Of a stretch of DNA of 64,000 nucleotides, positions 35,371 through 46,358 are shown in pieces. This DNA comes from Microstegium vimineum (Eukaryota > Streptophyta > Magnoliopsida > Poales > Poaceae). A model generated the notes under the pieces. It saw nothing but the letters and a program-made list of their open reading frames with translations, did not search any database and had not been told where the DNA came from. Where the stretch lies: positions 26,556,723-26,620,722 of the forward strand of contig CM039119.1 in NCBI GenBank assembly GCA_022036555.1, written 5' to 3'. The first letter of the stretch is position 1, and each line of letters opens with the position of its first letter. The position numbers and the translations under genes are program-made.

Positions 35371-36419
35371 ACGGTAGTTGTGCTAGTTTCGAACTATGGT
35401 CATCTATCTACCTTTTTCCTTTTCCCTTTTTACCATCTGTTGGTATTTCTTATAACTATTGGATAAATCCACAAGCGCACAGATTATACCATTGTAGCAC
35501 TTCACCTAGGAGTATTCCAAGGTATCGTAATTTATATTTTCCCAAGGGAAAGCTAGGCTAGAAATGATAATCAGAGAGAGATCCTAGAGAGTACCTCAAC
35601 TTAGTACCAACTAGTATGGAGGGGTAAACGATATATGCGATAGGAAGGGGTTGATGAATGAAGAAGCTACGGTAAATGATACTTAGAACGGACTAGATAG
35701 ATTAGCTAAGTGGGAGGACAACGAGAAGAGTAAAGGGACTCCTAAGCAATTCACTCTACTTCAATATACTTAGCTAATTAACTAGTATAAACACTATAGT
35801 TTGCCTCCTCAATACAAGTATGCTAGGCGAGGGGATAGATCAGTAGGAGGACAAAACTCCTACTGGACTGCGCCCTCTTCTTACGGGGCCCTTACCTTTT
35901 AAGAACTTGCCTAAAAACACATGGTGGAATACAAAGACTAGACAAGGTTGTCACCTCTTGCTAGCTACCACAAACAATCTGTGAAACAAGCGGTAACCAA
36001 GGATAAGGTGATGTATAAGCACCACGCTTACACACAACTTACTACTTTGACTACAATCTATAATCAAAGCACCCTATGACAGGCAATGATCGCATACGGG
36101 AAAGGCCACAAGGATCACAGACTATGAATGTAAAGGCTATTAAAGAGAAAAAGCATATAGCAAGACTATATCTAGTATAGAAATACTCAAAGTAAATACT
36201 AAGTAAAGTAGAGAGAAAAGATAATATATTGATAAAGGTAAAGTCTTACAAAGAAGGAAAGATACAAGAGCTATACCAGGCTCTCCAGAAGACAACTTCA
36301 GAAATCCCGAGCACAGCTCGACTCAACTCTAACTCCCACTCTAGACTAACTCCTAGAACAATCTAAGGAATAGAGCTTGTAGGCTTCTTCACCATGTGTA
36401 GAGAGGGCGTATGGTCCTC

Positions 36420-36427
36420 TATTTATA
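36420..36427 (-). promoter_or_regulatory. TATA box of solo LTR E7
   Basis: On the minus strand TATAAATA, in CTACTATAAATAGAGGACC. It agrees with the minus orientation of E7. Confidence 0.6.
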
Positions 36428-36596
36428 GTAGAAGGTGGAGTAGGGGCTACTCCAGCACCACGTCAGCGATCCAAGGCCTTCCATTCTCCACCCTTAGATC
36501 CAACCGACCCTTGAACCGACCAAGGGTGGATGGTGTGGATTTCCACCATGTGTAGAATGGTATGGCGATTGGAGGGAGCCAACCGACCTAGGGGGT

Positions 36597-36964
36597 GGTC
36601 GGCCGACCCCCCCTATGGCCAGTGGGCCCTCCTCTGACCTCTGGGAGTGGTCCCACTAGTCAGGAGACCAGGTGGGAGCCAGGTGGGCCTAGGGGGTGGT
36701 CGGCCGACCCCCCCCCCTTGGGGTGTCCTGACCCACTTCTTCCTCCCTGGTGTTGGTCCCACTTGTCATTGAGGTTGTTTGTTGGTTTTGAAGTGATTGT
36801 CACGTTTATCTCCTTGGTGTGGGCCCATGGATCCATGTGCTACTCTTGTGAGCCGTTGAGAGGAAACACAGAGTGATCCAATGGTTGGATTTCACTCTAG
36901 AGTGCCTCTCTTGGATCATGGCCGAGAGGGGAGCCAGGTGGGCCCAGAGAGTGGTCGGCCGACC
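36597..36964. repeat. Three copies of palindrome GGTCGGCCGACC in E7
   Basis: Perfect 12-bp palindromes at 36597-36608, 36698-36709 and 36953-36964, each followed by a C-run and preceded by GTG. On the minus strand they lie upstream of the E7 TATA box, in the U3 region. Confidence 0.8.
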
Positions 36965-37151
36965 CCCTATGTGGGTCCCACTGGCCCTCCTTTGCTTCAT
37001 TTACTCATTCCTACATTCAAACACTCATGGACTTGTGGAACTAGTTATTTGATAAAATATGCTCATGATGTGTTTGTTTATCCTTGATCCTCAGGTTGAT
37101 GGCAACATTTTAGCTATGTAAAAGTTGATCATAATTTGTGCCAACACCATC

Positions 37152-37700
37152 TTTCTCACCTTACCATATTCATCTTACCACATTCAAAAATACTCTACTT
37201 CAAAGGGCGACTTGTTGGAGACTCCACCATCTTCACACCATATTCTTATGAATGGCTATGAGCTTCGCCCTGCTTGTATAGTCATGGTTTGCGAGCAATC
37301 TTTCTCTAGGCTTGGTTTAGTTTTAAATCCAGTTGAAAATATGAATCATCCAAGTATAGAGGAGGCCCCAAATCAGACCAATTTGAGAGTTTCCAATCCA
37401 AGTGGAATTTTAAACTTACATGAAGAATCAACCATAGAGATTGGAGAGGAAGATGATATCAATGAGCATAGAATCTATTCCCTATCCATATTCTTACACC
37501 CATACTCATATAAGACATCTCCCATACCCGTTGGTCTCTCTATCATTACCACATATGACATCTGGAACACCCTCATGCTTTTTGTTTGCAAAAACTTTAG
37601 AAGGATGGTTGTCGATGCATATGTTTATCATAAATTTTGTAGATCTCGTTGTGTAAATCTTGAGATAGGGGAAACCATTTCACTTAAAAACACATCTTAA
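37152..37700 (+). CDS. Unknown ORF of E2 (homologue of 10928-11442)
   Basis: Open frame matching the E1 ORF: LETPPSS, LVLNPVENMNHPSIEEAPN, EIGEEDDINEH and VVDAYVYHKFCRS. Its upstream part was displaced by E7, so the first codons come from E7 sequence and are not native. No known domain. Substitutions between the copies do not add stops over about 165 codons, which hints at past coding constraint. It could be an atypical gag, but that is inference. Confidence 0.45.
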   Translation, partial: FLTLPYSSYHIQKYSTSKGDLLETPPSSHHILMNGYELRPACIVMVCEQSFSRLGLVLNPVENMNHPSIEEAPNQTNLRVSNPSGILNLHEESTIEIGEEDDINEHRIYSLSIFLHPYSYKTSPIPVGLSIITTYDIWNTLMLFVCKNFRRMVVDAYVYHKFCRSRCVNLEIGETISLKNTS

Positions 37701-38451
37701 AAGGTTTCCCAAGGACAGGCTTAGTGTCCTAAAACAAGCACCTCTGAGATCCTAACATAAGTGTTTACCTTTTATGTTGCCTACCCTTGTAAATTGAGCA
37801 TAGAAATATATGATTATATTCCTTCGAGTATTTTTGTCACTAACCTTTCCATGTATAGAGCAGAAAGAATGAAGGAATGACAAGCATAAGGTATGTCCAA
37901 CCAATTATCATGCAACATTGAATTTCATTCATCCAATCTTGATTTTTGCAAAATTCAAGCTTGGGGGATAACCCATCGTAAAAACACCTTTTGTCATGTT
38001 GCTACATCATCTTATTTGTACCTACCTTTAAGGCATGCACAAACTACTAAATTGCTAATCATGCTCTTTCATCGTCACTTGAGTAAATCTCTATAATACT
38101 TTCATGCTACCTTTGTCTACGATAGTATTTGTTTAGGTTTTGAAGTATATTCATACACCTTTTAAATTATGCATGGTGCTTAGTTTAAAGGTATTTGGAT
38201 ATTACTTCTAAAGGCATTTTAATTTAAGCATAGTGCTTAGGTTAAAATGTCCTCCTTAATCAAATTAGACGTGGTGTCTAGGTTGATTTTTGAACTGATA
38301 GTATACTAGAGTAGATATTGGATATTTTGTTGGACTAACCCCTGCAGGAAAACTTTCAATGTCAAATTGGGAAGTCCTGAGATAAACTCATACCATAGAT
38401 GACGAGAGATACATGAACTTCAACAATTTTCACAAGGGAGATGCAGCTAAT
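37701..38451 (+). other. Non-coding internal region of E2
   Basis: Matches E1 11443-12230. AT-rich, stops in all frames. It ends at TSD CTAAT of solo LTR E8. Confidence 0.6.
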
Positions 38452-41400
38452 TGTAACACCCTAAATTTTGCTTTCTTGAAAATAGGGTTAAAAATGATTT
38501 AATTTTGAATTTTGGTGCTCATGAAAACACAGGAAATAAAACTTTTCATCAAATTAAAAATTATCTTAAGGTTTAGCAACATTGTTGGTGCATTCATGCT
38601 GGTGCATTTTGTTTCTTGTCTTGAATGGAGGTTTCAAAATTTAAAACTGAATTCGAAAATGAGTTTGAAAAGTTCTTCGAAATAAAAGAAAAAGAAAAAG
38701 AAGAGATGAAAACCCTCCCCTCCCCTTTTTGGACCGAAGGCCCAGAACCCTCGCTCTCCTCCCCCTCTTCCCATTGGCCCAGCCCCACTCTCCCTCGGCC
38801 TTTTCTCCCTCTCCCCGCGCAAGGCCCAGCAGGCCGGCCCATTCCCCCTCTGACTTGGACGCGCCGACAGGTAGGCCCCACCTGTCAGCTTCTCCTTCTA
38901 ACTTCCCTTTCTTCCTCCCTGATTCACCGCGCGCAGTCACCGCCCGCAATCAGGGGACGCCGCCTTCCTTCCTTGCGTCGCCCTTCCATCTCCGAGTCGA
39001 GCACTCCGGGCTATAAATAGCCGAGACCCGCGCCCCTCCACCTCCATTCCAAGCGCCCCAGAGACACCCCGCCGCCGCCGTAGCCCTAGCGCCGCCCTGC
39101 TCGCCTTCACTTGCCACAGCCGAGCCTTCCCGCCGCTCCAAAGCTCCCTCCGAGCTTTGAATCGTGGTAAGGCAGTTTCCAGGGGCTCCAGTCCTACTCC
39201 TACCCATCCCTGTCCCTCTGTCCATGCTCACGGTAGCTTCGCCGCCTATCCCGAGCCACCACGCCTTGTGGACCGCCCCTCTGAGTCCCTCTCAACCTCA
39301 ACCAATACTGCAATCGAGTTCTCCTCTCCCTCCTCTCTCTCCCGGTGTTTTCCTTTCGATCAATGGAGCTCGGAATCGTCGTGTCCATGCACACCGGCGA
39401 GCTCACGCCCCTCCGGCCATGGCGCCGCCGCGATAAAGCCCCGGCCCGGCGTCCTCGGCCCGCGTGGCCCTCTGAGCCGTTCGATCCCACGCGGATGGCC
39501 CAGATTAGATCCCCCGAAGGGGTACGCCCTCCGGTCCACGGTGGACCAGTGGACCGAGTCCCCGCTACTGGTCCACGGGCGCGTCGTGCACCCGCCCTGT
39601 CCCGTGCCGCCATGTGGCAACCTGCCGGCCCCGCACCACGGTCCCCTTAGCGCCTCCCGCGTTTATGCTTTCCCTTCTGAAAAGCGTATTTCAGTTCGGT
39701 TTCGTTTTATTTGAAAAATCCTTATTTACAGATCTGCCACTCCTTTTTAAAAGCTTATAAAAGATGCATTTTAAATCCGTTTTCATCCATTCGAATTGCG
39801 TTAGATTCGTAGAGTTTTTATCTACATGTTAGAACCATAATCAAATCTGTTTATGAACTTTGAAAATAAATATTCATTTAATGTCTTTTAAAATTCAAGT
39901 TGAAACTTTAAATCTTGTTTAAATCATATCTTCTCCGTTTTAAATCCGATTCGATTCGTTCAAGTTGCGTTGGCTTCGTATCGGCATAACCTTTTCATTA
40001 GTGATATTTAATACCATGTTAATAGATCTGTATTTTCATGGTTAACTCCTAACTTGATTAATAACTATGAAACTTGTTTTATGCATAAAATAACGATAGT
40101 CCTACTCTCGTTTTCGAAATACAAATACAAGTTTGACCTAATCTAACCAAAGTATTTCGTTGAAATACTGTATACATTCTTTTATATAGTTAAAACTAAC
40201 AAAGCTCATAGTTCTCTTTTAAAAAGCAAAATCCTTGTTAGTAGTGGCTTGATCACCGTAGCACCGTTTAGTGTGTTCTTCGCGACTATGTGGTCATAGA
40301 GATGCGTAGATTTCTTTTTAAATTATTTTCATTGATTGGTGTATCGTTCTAATTTAGCCATGTTTGTATGCTTTGTATGATCAGAATGCTTGTGTGGTGA
40401 TTTGTTATTATTGTCCAATCGGTGAGTTTTGCCTGGGTGATCAAGAAGAAGTCGTCTGAAGTTGAGAATCAGTTGAGCAAAGGATCTAAGCTTTTAAGGC
40501 AAGTATTACATGGGATTATCCTTGTTGTCCTATTCATGATAAGCATTAATTAATCATATGCATGAGTTTCCTTGTTACCCTATAAGGTTATCCTAGTATT
40601 GCACCTTATACCTTGTCACCCTGGGAATTTATGCATTTGGGTAGATCAAGCTAGTGCTCTTTAAGAATAACTATGATCATGTAAACTTGATTAATGATAT
40701 ATGAAATGAAAATAAAAGATGACTTTTTAGCAATGTGGACTATAGGTGGAACATCAGGAACTCACACCTGTGTTCTTACTCATAGGGATATTTCTGTAAG
40801 AGATTACCCCGAGAGAACAATACTACCATAAGCTAATGGGCTCTGGCTTGACTCAGTATTAGACTTCTACTGGTTTGTGGCAACTTACCCGAAAGGGCGC
40901 AAGAGGGGCTCACCTTAGTGCCCTCGTAAGAGGGGTAGCACTAACCATTGAGGAAACATATAGCGGGTTGTTACCTACCAGTGGAACCTGTGAACGGTCT
41001 CGTAGTGTACCCTGCTCCACTTCCTTGGTAGAGGTGATGGCATATGGGGATCACGACTTGTGGGTAAAGATGTACGACCTCTGCAGAGTTAAAAACTAGT
41101 ATAATAGCCGTGCTCACGGTTAAGAGCGGCTTGGGCTCCTTACTGTGTGATGTCCTTATGTCATGGCTCATCAGTTGTTATCTGTGATTTATTATTGTTA
41201 CCGTTCATATAAGCATTACATCCCGTTCACTTGATCATATGGTTATTGGGCTATTGATGACATTGATGCTACTATAATGCTAAAATTGGGATAACCTAAA
41301 AGCTTATGCAGTTAAACCAGAGTCATACCTTCTTGAGCCTCATGAACCCCATGAATATTTGTTGAGTACGAAAGTACTTACGCTTGTTTATTCTTTTCAA

Positions 41401-41682
41401 TACTTGGATAAAAATCCCGGATGGGTACCAGATTGCAAGAGTCTCGAGCAGTTAGGCTTGTGATCAACCAGTCAGTTGGTCCCTGTGGAGTGGAGTCTTC
41501 GCCTGAAGATCGGAGTGTCTTTCCGTTGTTTGCTCTCTTAAGGTTATATCTTTAACCTTATATGTTATGTATTTAAGTATTGTCTTTTGATATTACCTTT
41601 TTCTGTGGCTATATGTGAGAATTGACTTCCTGGGCTCACATATAGGGTATATCTGGTTTTGTTCTTAAAACCGGGTGTGACA
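38452..41682 (+). repeat. Solo LTR E8, Tekay/Del-type
   Basis: 3231 bp, TGTAACACCCTAAATTTTGC...CCGGGTGTGACA, with near-palindromic ends (TGTAACACCC versus TGTCACACCC) and a perfect TSD CTAAT (38447-38451 and 41683-41687). It starts like the Tekay copy 2 LTR but is a different family. No internal region is present. A GC-rich promoter block (38720-39660) keeps several overlapping frames open on both strands, and I do not call these genes. Confidence 0.87.
39012..39019 (+). promoter_or_regulatory. TATA box of solo LTR E8
   Basis: TATAAATA in GGGCTATAAATAGCCGAG, followed by a C-rich leader with GCCGCCGCCG. It resembles a strong plant promoter context. Confidence 0.7.
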
Positions 41683-42439
41683 CTAATTCATCATGATGAA
41701 TTCCATGGAGCAAGAAGAAGAAATCTATAATCAAGACACTCAATCGATGGAAGAGGGTGAACAAACTTCAAGACAAGATCAACAAAAATTTCAAGATCAA
41801 TAGAACAAGGATGAGAGAGGAGTGGATTAAGAAGACAAGTCGTTAATGCACAACCAGTTGATCAAGGGAAGCTTCCATGACGGTTACGATGCCATAATTC
41901 TTCAATGACAATGGTAAGGTAAGTAAGCATCACTCTAAAAGTTTTCTTTCATTCTGGTAATTCACATAAATAAAGATCTAAACATGTTTAAGCTGCAACT
42001 TTACTTGATCCAACCTGATTAACTCAACATGTTAGTTCTATAAAACTTGATCCTAGTACCACTTCTTGATCTCACAGTCTTAACTATATATGCTAAAATG
42101 TTGCACATCCAACTTTGGAAGATGATAAGCTTAATTGATACATATTTATAGACAATCTTTCCATGTGTTAAAGCAATCTAATATGCCAAGTGTTTATGAA
42201 ATGGTACATTCATGCTCATCCTCTGGACTGATCACTCATGTCATGGCTAAATAAAATACAACTCAATCTTGCTCAAATATATTTAGGTTAGAGATGAATG
42301 AATAAACTTTTGGTTTTGTTGGTGTTTTTCCACCAGCAAAGCCCATGCACTTGATCTCTGCCTTATTTCTATGAGCAGGACACTTCTTCACCATGCCATC
42401 AAGAGCATGGGTAGATGACATTCTACCAATAAAGAAAGA
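41683..42439 (+). other. Non-coding internal region of E2
   Basis: Matches E1 12230-13000. No supported frame. It leads into the protease remnants. Confidence 0.6.
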
Positions 42440-42535
42440 GATCCAGGGAGACCTGTCATTCCAATCTCCATTGGAGCTTACACTTTTGAAGAAGTGGTCT
42501 GTAACCTTGGAGCAAGTGTCAACATCATGCGAAGC
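42440..42535 (+). pseudogene. Athila-like protease remnant 1 in E2
   Basis: Counterpart of 12985-13098. It keeps RPVIPISIGAYTFEE, but the active-site triplet reads N-L-G (AACCTTGGA) where E1 has D-L-G (GACCTTGGA). Frame breaks follow at once. Confidence 0.65.
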
Positions 42536-42954
42536 TTGTAGATCAGACACTATGCTATCCCAAGGAATTCCTTAATATGTCAGCATACAAGTTGGACACT
42601 CGTTCATACAGGTAAACCCTTGTGATTGAAGAAACAAGTGGAGATGTGAAAGCACTCATTATCTTGAGACGCTCATTCTTAAGAACAGATAATGCCATCG
42701 TCTACACGGATAGCGCCAAGATCTGTTTCACTATCAAGATGAGAAGGAGAAGTTCACTCCCGATAAGCCTACACTCAAGGCTCTTACTCATCCTAAGAGT
42801 CCATACATCTACGAGGATACAACTGTTGCTACACGAAAGAAGAACATCAACAATAGAAGGAGGAAGAGTAAAGCTCAACAACCAAGAGAAGACCCAGATA
42901 ATTAGCACTATTGATCCAGGGTATGATCAACTCCTTCTATCACAATACCTCGCT

Positions 42955-43290
42955 AAGCTGGGAGATCCAGGAGTACCTACCATTGATTGCAAGATCAAGG
43001 AAAGTACATTCTACAAGATATTCTACAATATTGGATCAAGCAGTGACATAGTGTCTAAGGTGGCCTACCAACATTTATGTGGCAGTAGACCACTATACCA
43101 GACATATGTGCAGCTACCTCTAGCAGACCAATCATTCTGATTTCTGGAAGGAATAACAAAAGACATCATAATCAGAGATCACTATGTTCCCACTGACTTC
43201 ATGGTTCAAGATATGGGAGATGAAGATGAAGTCCACCTCATTCAAGGAAGATCTTTCCTCAACAACACTAGTGCAATCATCTCCATGATA
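42955..43290 (+). pseudogene. Athila-like protease remnant 2 in E2
   Basis: It reads LGDPGVPTIDCKIKESTFYK, then NIGSSSDIVSKVAYQHL, LPLADQSF, and after one stop EGITKDIIIRDHYVPTDF to GRSFLNNTSAI. This covers almost a full Athila-type protease domain. The catalytic position is Asn, as in E1, so the change predates the split of the two copies. Confidence 0.7.
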
Positions 43291-44370
43291 TCATGAGAGA
43301 TCCATTTCCAATTTCCTAAAGAGAAGAAACAAGCCACCAAGGATGGATGGATAGACTATCTAGGAGAACAACAAGATATGAAGATCAATTCAATAATAAA
43401 GATAAGAGTTCTCCTGAGAAAGAAATCGTACCACCAACAGAGGATGTATCACTTGCTACAGAGGAAAGAGAAAGCAGAACCTCAGACTAAGGAAGTGTGG
43501 AAGAGGAAAGAGACTTCATCGGAAACACACAAGAAGAACATCCAAGTATTCATCAGGAGTGGACCATGCTCCTTAAGAAATTTGAATCAGAAGAGAGGTC
43601 CGGTTCGACGGATCTAAATCTCCGAACCTTAGCCGGAAGGTAAACTCGGTAAGTTATCTGCATTGCATTAGTTGCACTCTAGCATATTTACTTTCCATAA
43701 ATATTTTAGTACTATTTAAATATATATCATCCTTAGTATAATCCATTGCATAATCATCTTAATCATAGCATATCTATATTATTGCACTCCCTTACAAAAA
43801 GAAAAACCTTTAAGCCCCACATGAATAAGTCTTCCAACTATTTACTGTGGAGGCATAAAAAATTATTGCATTAGTCATTTGCATATAAAATTGAAAATCT
43901 AAAAAATATATTTGAATATTCAAATTCTGCAAAGCTCTAGGCAATCAAGGCATAAATGGTTTACCACTAACGCTTAATCTGTTCCACGAGATTTGTTGTC
44001 TATTTGAGTTTAGCAGGATTTGGAAAGACTAGACAGGATTAGATAACTTCATCTACTTTGAGAAGTACAACTACATCAACTATCATCTTTAAAGTCTCAG
44101 AGAAGTGAAGTAAGTCTACACTGTCTAAATGAATGACTATGTCAACATCCAGCTTGGGGGAGAGCACCCCCATATACCCAGGTAAGTATCCTTATTCACT
44201 TAGGTTTACTTAGATATTAGTTACATAAATGAATTCAAAAAAAATGTGAGCACATGAAGGTTCACACTTAATCACAAGAGTTACAACTTAGATACTTTTC
44301 ATTGTCTACTTTATCTTTAATAGAGTTTCCTATTTAGTAATAATAATAGGTGTGTTTAGAAGTTGCTAAT
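43291..44370 (+). other. Non-coding internal region of E2
   Basis: Matches E1 30882-31985. It contains AGCTTGGGGGAGAGCACC at 44152. No gene. It ends at TSD CTAAT of E4. Confidence 0.6.
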
Positions 44371-44795
44371 TATTGACGGTCGATAAGTATCAAATTCTAT
44401 ATGTCAACAAGAACTAAAAAGGACTTAATTGAATCATCGCCATAGACTTAGGGGATCTAACTGACAGATTTCCACAAGTTTTGGTAAGTTTATGTTTTTA
44501 CAGGGAGTTATCAGGAAAAGAATCAAAGAAGGTCCACATGTCATGTTTACATAGAGAGAAAGGACCTCCGCACAAGAAAAGAATGCTCAGGAAGACTCTA
44601 GAAGAGACTGGACCAAACCAGAGGCCGAGTGGGCCCAGGCCCAGGGCGCCCACCCTAGGGTTTGGGGCGCCCACCCTACCCTGGTGGCCAATCACCATCA
44701 ACTTCGCGGATCATGCCTAACTGCCTTTGAGGATCAATCTAAACCACTCGATTAAGGTCGGTTTGATCCGACGGTCCACATTCATTTGAGGGGGC

Positions 44796-44803
44796 TATAT
44801 AAG
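44796..44803 (+). promoter_or_regulatory. TATA box of solo LTR E4
   Basis: TATATAAG in GGGGCTATATAAGGAAGGCC, with the same upstream modules as the E1/E2 LTRs. Confidence 0.65.
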
Positions 44804-45685
44804 GAAGGCCCTGCCACCCCTGAGGAGGAGGAGAAATTATTATTAGAGGAAGCCATCAAATCTAGGGTTTCATATCCCTCTCTCCACCAGAGAATTAGAA
44901 TAGCTACTCCCAATTCCTTCAAGTTATATAGGATTGATTAGATAGATCTAGAGAAGTAGAGTATCACGCTCTGGATTTCGGATCATTGTCATAAAGATTG
45001 GTATTATCTTGTATCTTTCTCTACGACTTTATTCTTAATATCATTATGTTTCTATTTATTATGTTCTTAGTTTGTTCTAGTTCTACACTTGATATAGTTA
45101 TGATTGATAATGAGTTTATGTATGAGTTTGCAAAGCGCTTAGCTCTTTCCCTAGGGGAGTTAAGTGGTAGATCACATGTAAGAGTGGTGCTTAGATGCTA
45201 TTTACCTGCAAATGTATCCTATTGGCCGGGTTGCGTGGTAGTTCGTGGAAGTGGTAGTCCCATTGATTCTTATATAGCCCACCCCCCCCCCCCCGTTGGT
45301 AGGATAGGCAGAATTTGTATTGCGGAGTAAGTCTTGTTATATCCTGGCTTACTTTAGCGATGTTCCTTATACATAGATGAAGAGTCCTTTATGCTATATA
45401 TGATTGTATATGTGCTAGAGTAGATTATGGCTTAATAGATTAGAACCTACTTAGAAGTTATTCTCTTACTAGTCCGACGTTGTTGACATCGTTTTTCGGC
45501 ACGTGTCAAATGAACTAAAACTTGTGTTGATCGGTGACTGTTTTCTATCGGCATCGGAAAGTTATCAGTCAAATTTGCTGATGAGAAAGAATGCTGCAGG
45601 AAAGATAAGTTTGTTGCCGATGGGGGCTGGATGATTCTTGCCGATAAGGGTTAATTGGTGAAGTCAAGACACCAGGACTGCAAAG

Positions 45686-45770
45686 TTGCCGATGAGGAGA
45701 TGTTGCCGATGCCGATTGACGATGAGGAGATGTTGCCGATGTCGATTGCCGATGAGGAGATGATGCAGAT
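45686..45770 (+). repeat. GCCGATG minisatellite in E5 5' LTR
   Basis: Tandem, imperfect 30-bp units of the form GATGAGGAGATGTTGCCGAT. The 3' LTR has a slightly longer version at 57266-57362. Confidence 0.8.
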
Positions 45771-46099
45771 GGGCACAGAGTGATGTGGCAGTTGACGTCA
45801 GCAGAAGATTGCCGGTGGCTAAAGAAGGAAGTCGCGGATTGAAGGAATCGGCCGATGGAAAGTTTTCATCGAAGGAAGGAGGTAAGGAAACTGGTGATTT
45901 TATACCAGTATTGTTATGGAAGTCTGAGTCCGACTCTTGCATGAGTCGTTTATTTTCCTTTAAAATAGGGGTGTTTGTTTCGGAAAATAATATTGTTATT
46001 TGGGTCCGACTCCTGCGCGAGTCAGTTATTTCTATTAAAGTAGTAGTTTTGTTTAGGAAAGGTACGAGTCGTGTCTCTGTACAACTCTCCATGCGAGAG

Positions 46100-46107
46100 T
46101 ATAAATA
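46100..46107 (+). promoter_or_regulatory. TATA box, E5 5' LTR
   Basis: TATAAATA in GAGAGTATAAATATGTGCCC. The same box in the 3' LTR is at 57695-57702. Confidence 0.75.
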
Positions 46108-46313
46108 TGTGCCCAAGGCCTGCGTGTAAAATATATCAATCATATCAAATCAAATCAATTTACTCTTATTCTACTTTTACTGCAATTTATCCTTTTTGCA
46201 TTAGTCCTTGTCGATTAACTGGTCAAATCGACTGGCACACCTTCGGATATCGAATTTCGGGTATAAGCCCGAGGTGTTCACAGATCCTGACGCTTTTTGT
46301 GTCAACACCTCTT

Positions 46314-46332
46314 TTGGCATGCTCGGTGGGAC
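46314..46332 (+). other. Primer-binding site of E5
   Basis: TTGGCATGCTCGGTGGGAC, 6 bp after the LTR. It has the GGTGGGAC form found in some Tat-group elements. I do not assign the tRNA. Confidence 0.65.
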
Positions 46333-46358
46333 ATGATTATACAAATTATACATCTATC

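Larger units (their letters stand above)
35438..37146 (-). repeat. Solo LTR E7, inverted, in E2
   Basis: 1709 bp, TGTTGGTATTTC...GTGCCAACA on the plus strand, flanked by a perfect TSD CCATC (35433-35437 and 37147-37151). Its left end resembles the reverse complement of the E1/E2 LTR 3' end (GGTATTTCTTA, AAATCCACAAGCGCAC). It is therefore a minus-strand LTR of a related family. No PBS, PPT or coding region lies inside, so it is a solo LTR. A minus-strand TATA box is at 36420-36427. Confidence 0.85.
45481..46307 (+). repeat. 5' LTR of E5
   Basis: 827 bp. It lacks the 218 bp present at 57801-58018 of the 3' LTR (junction at 46205/46206) and 13 bp in the GCCGATG minisatellite. TATA box at 46100-46107. 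Confidence 0.92.

Noticed and set aside
38594..39714. Overlapping open frames up to 185 codons
   Set aside because: They fall inside solo LTR E8, around its promoter and leader, on both strands and with Pro/Arg/Ser-rich low-complexity products. No domain is recognisable.
45282..45295. Run of C in the E4 LTR
   Set aside because: A homopolymer of this length is common and may also be a sequencing-length artefact.
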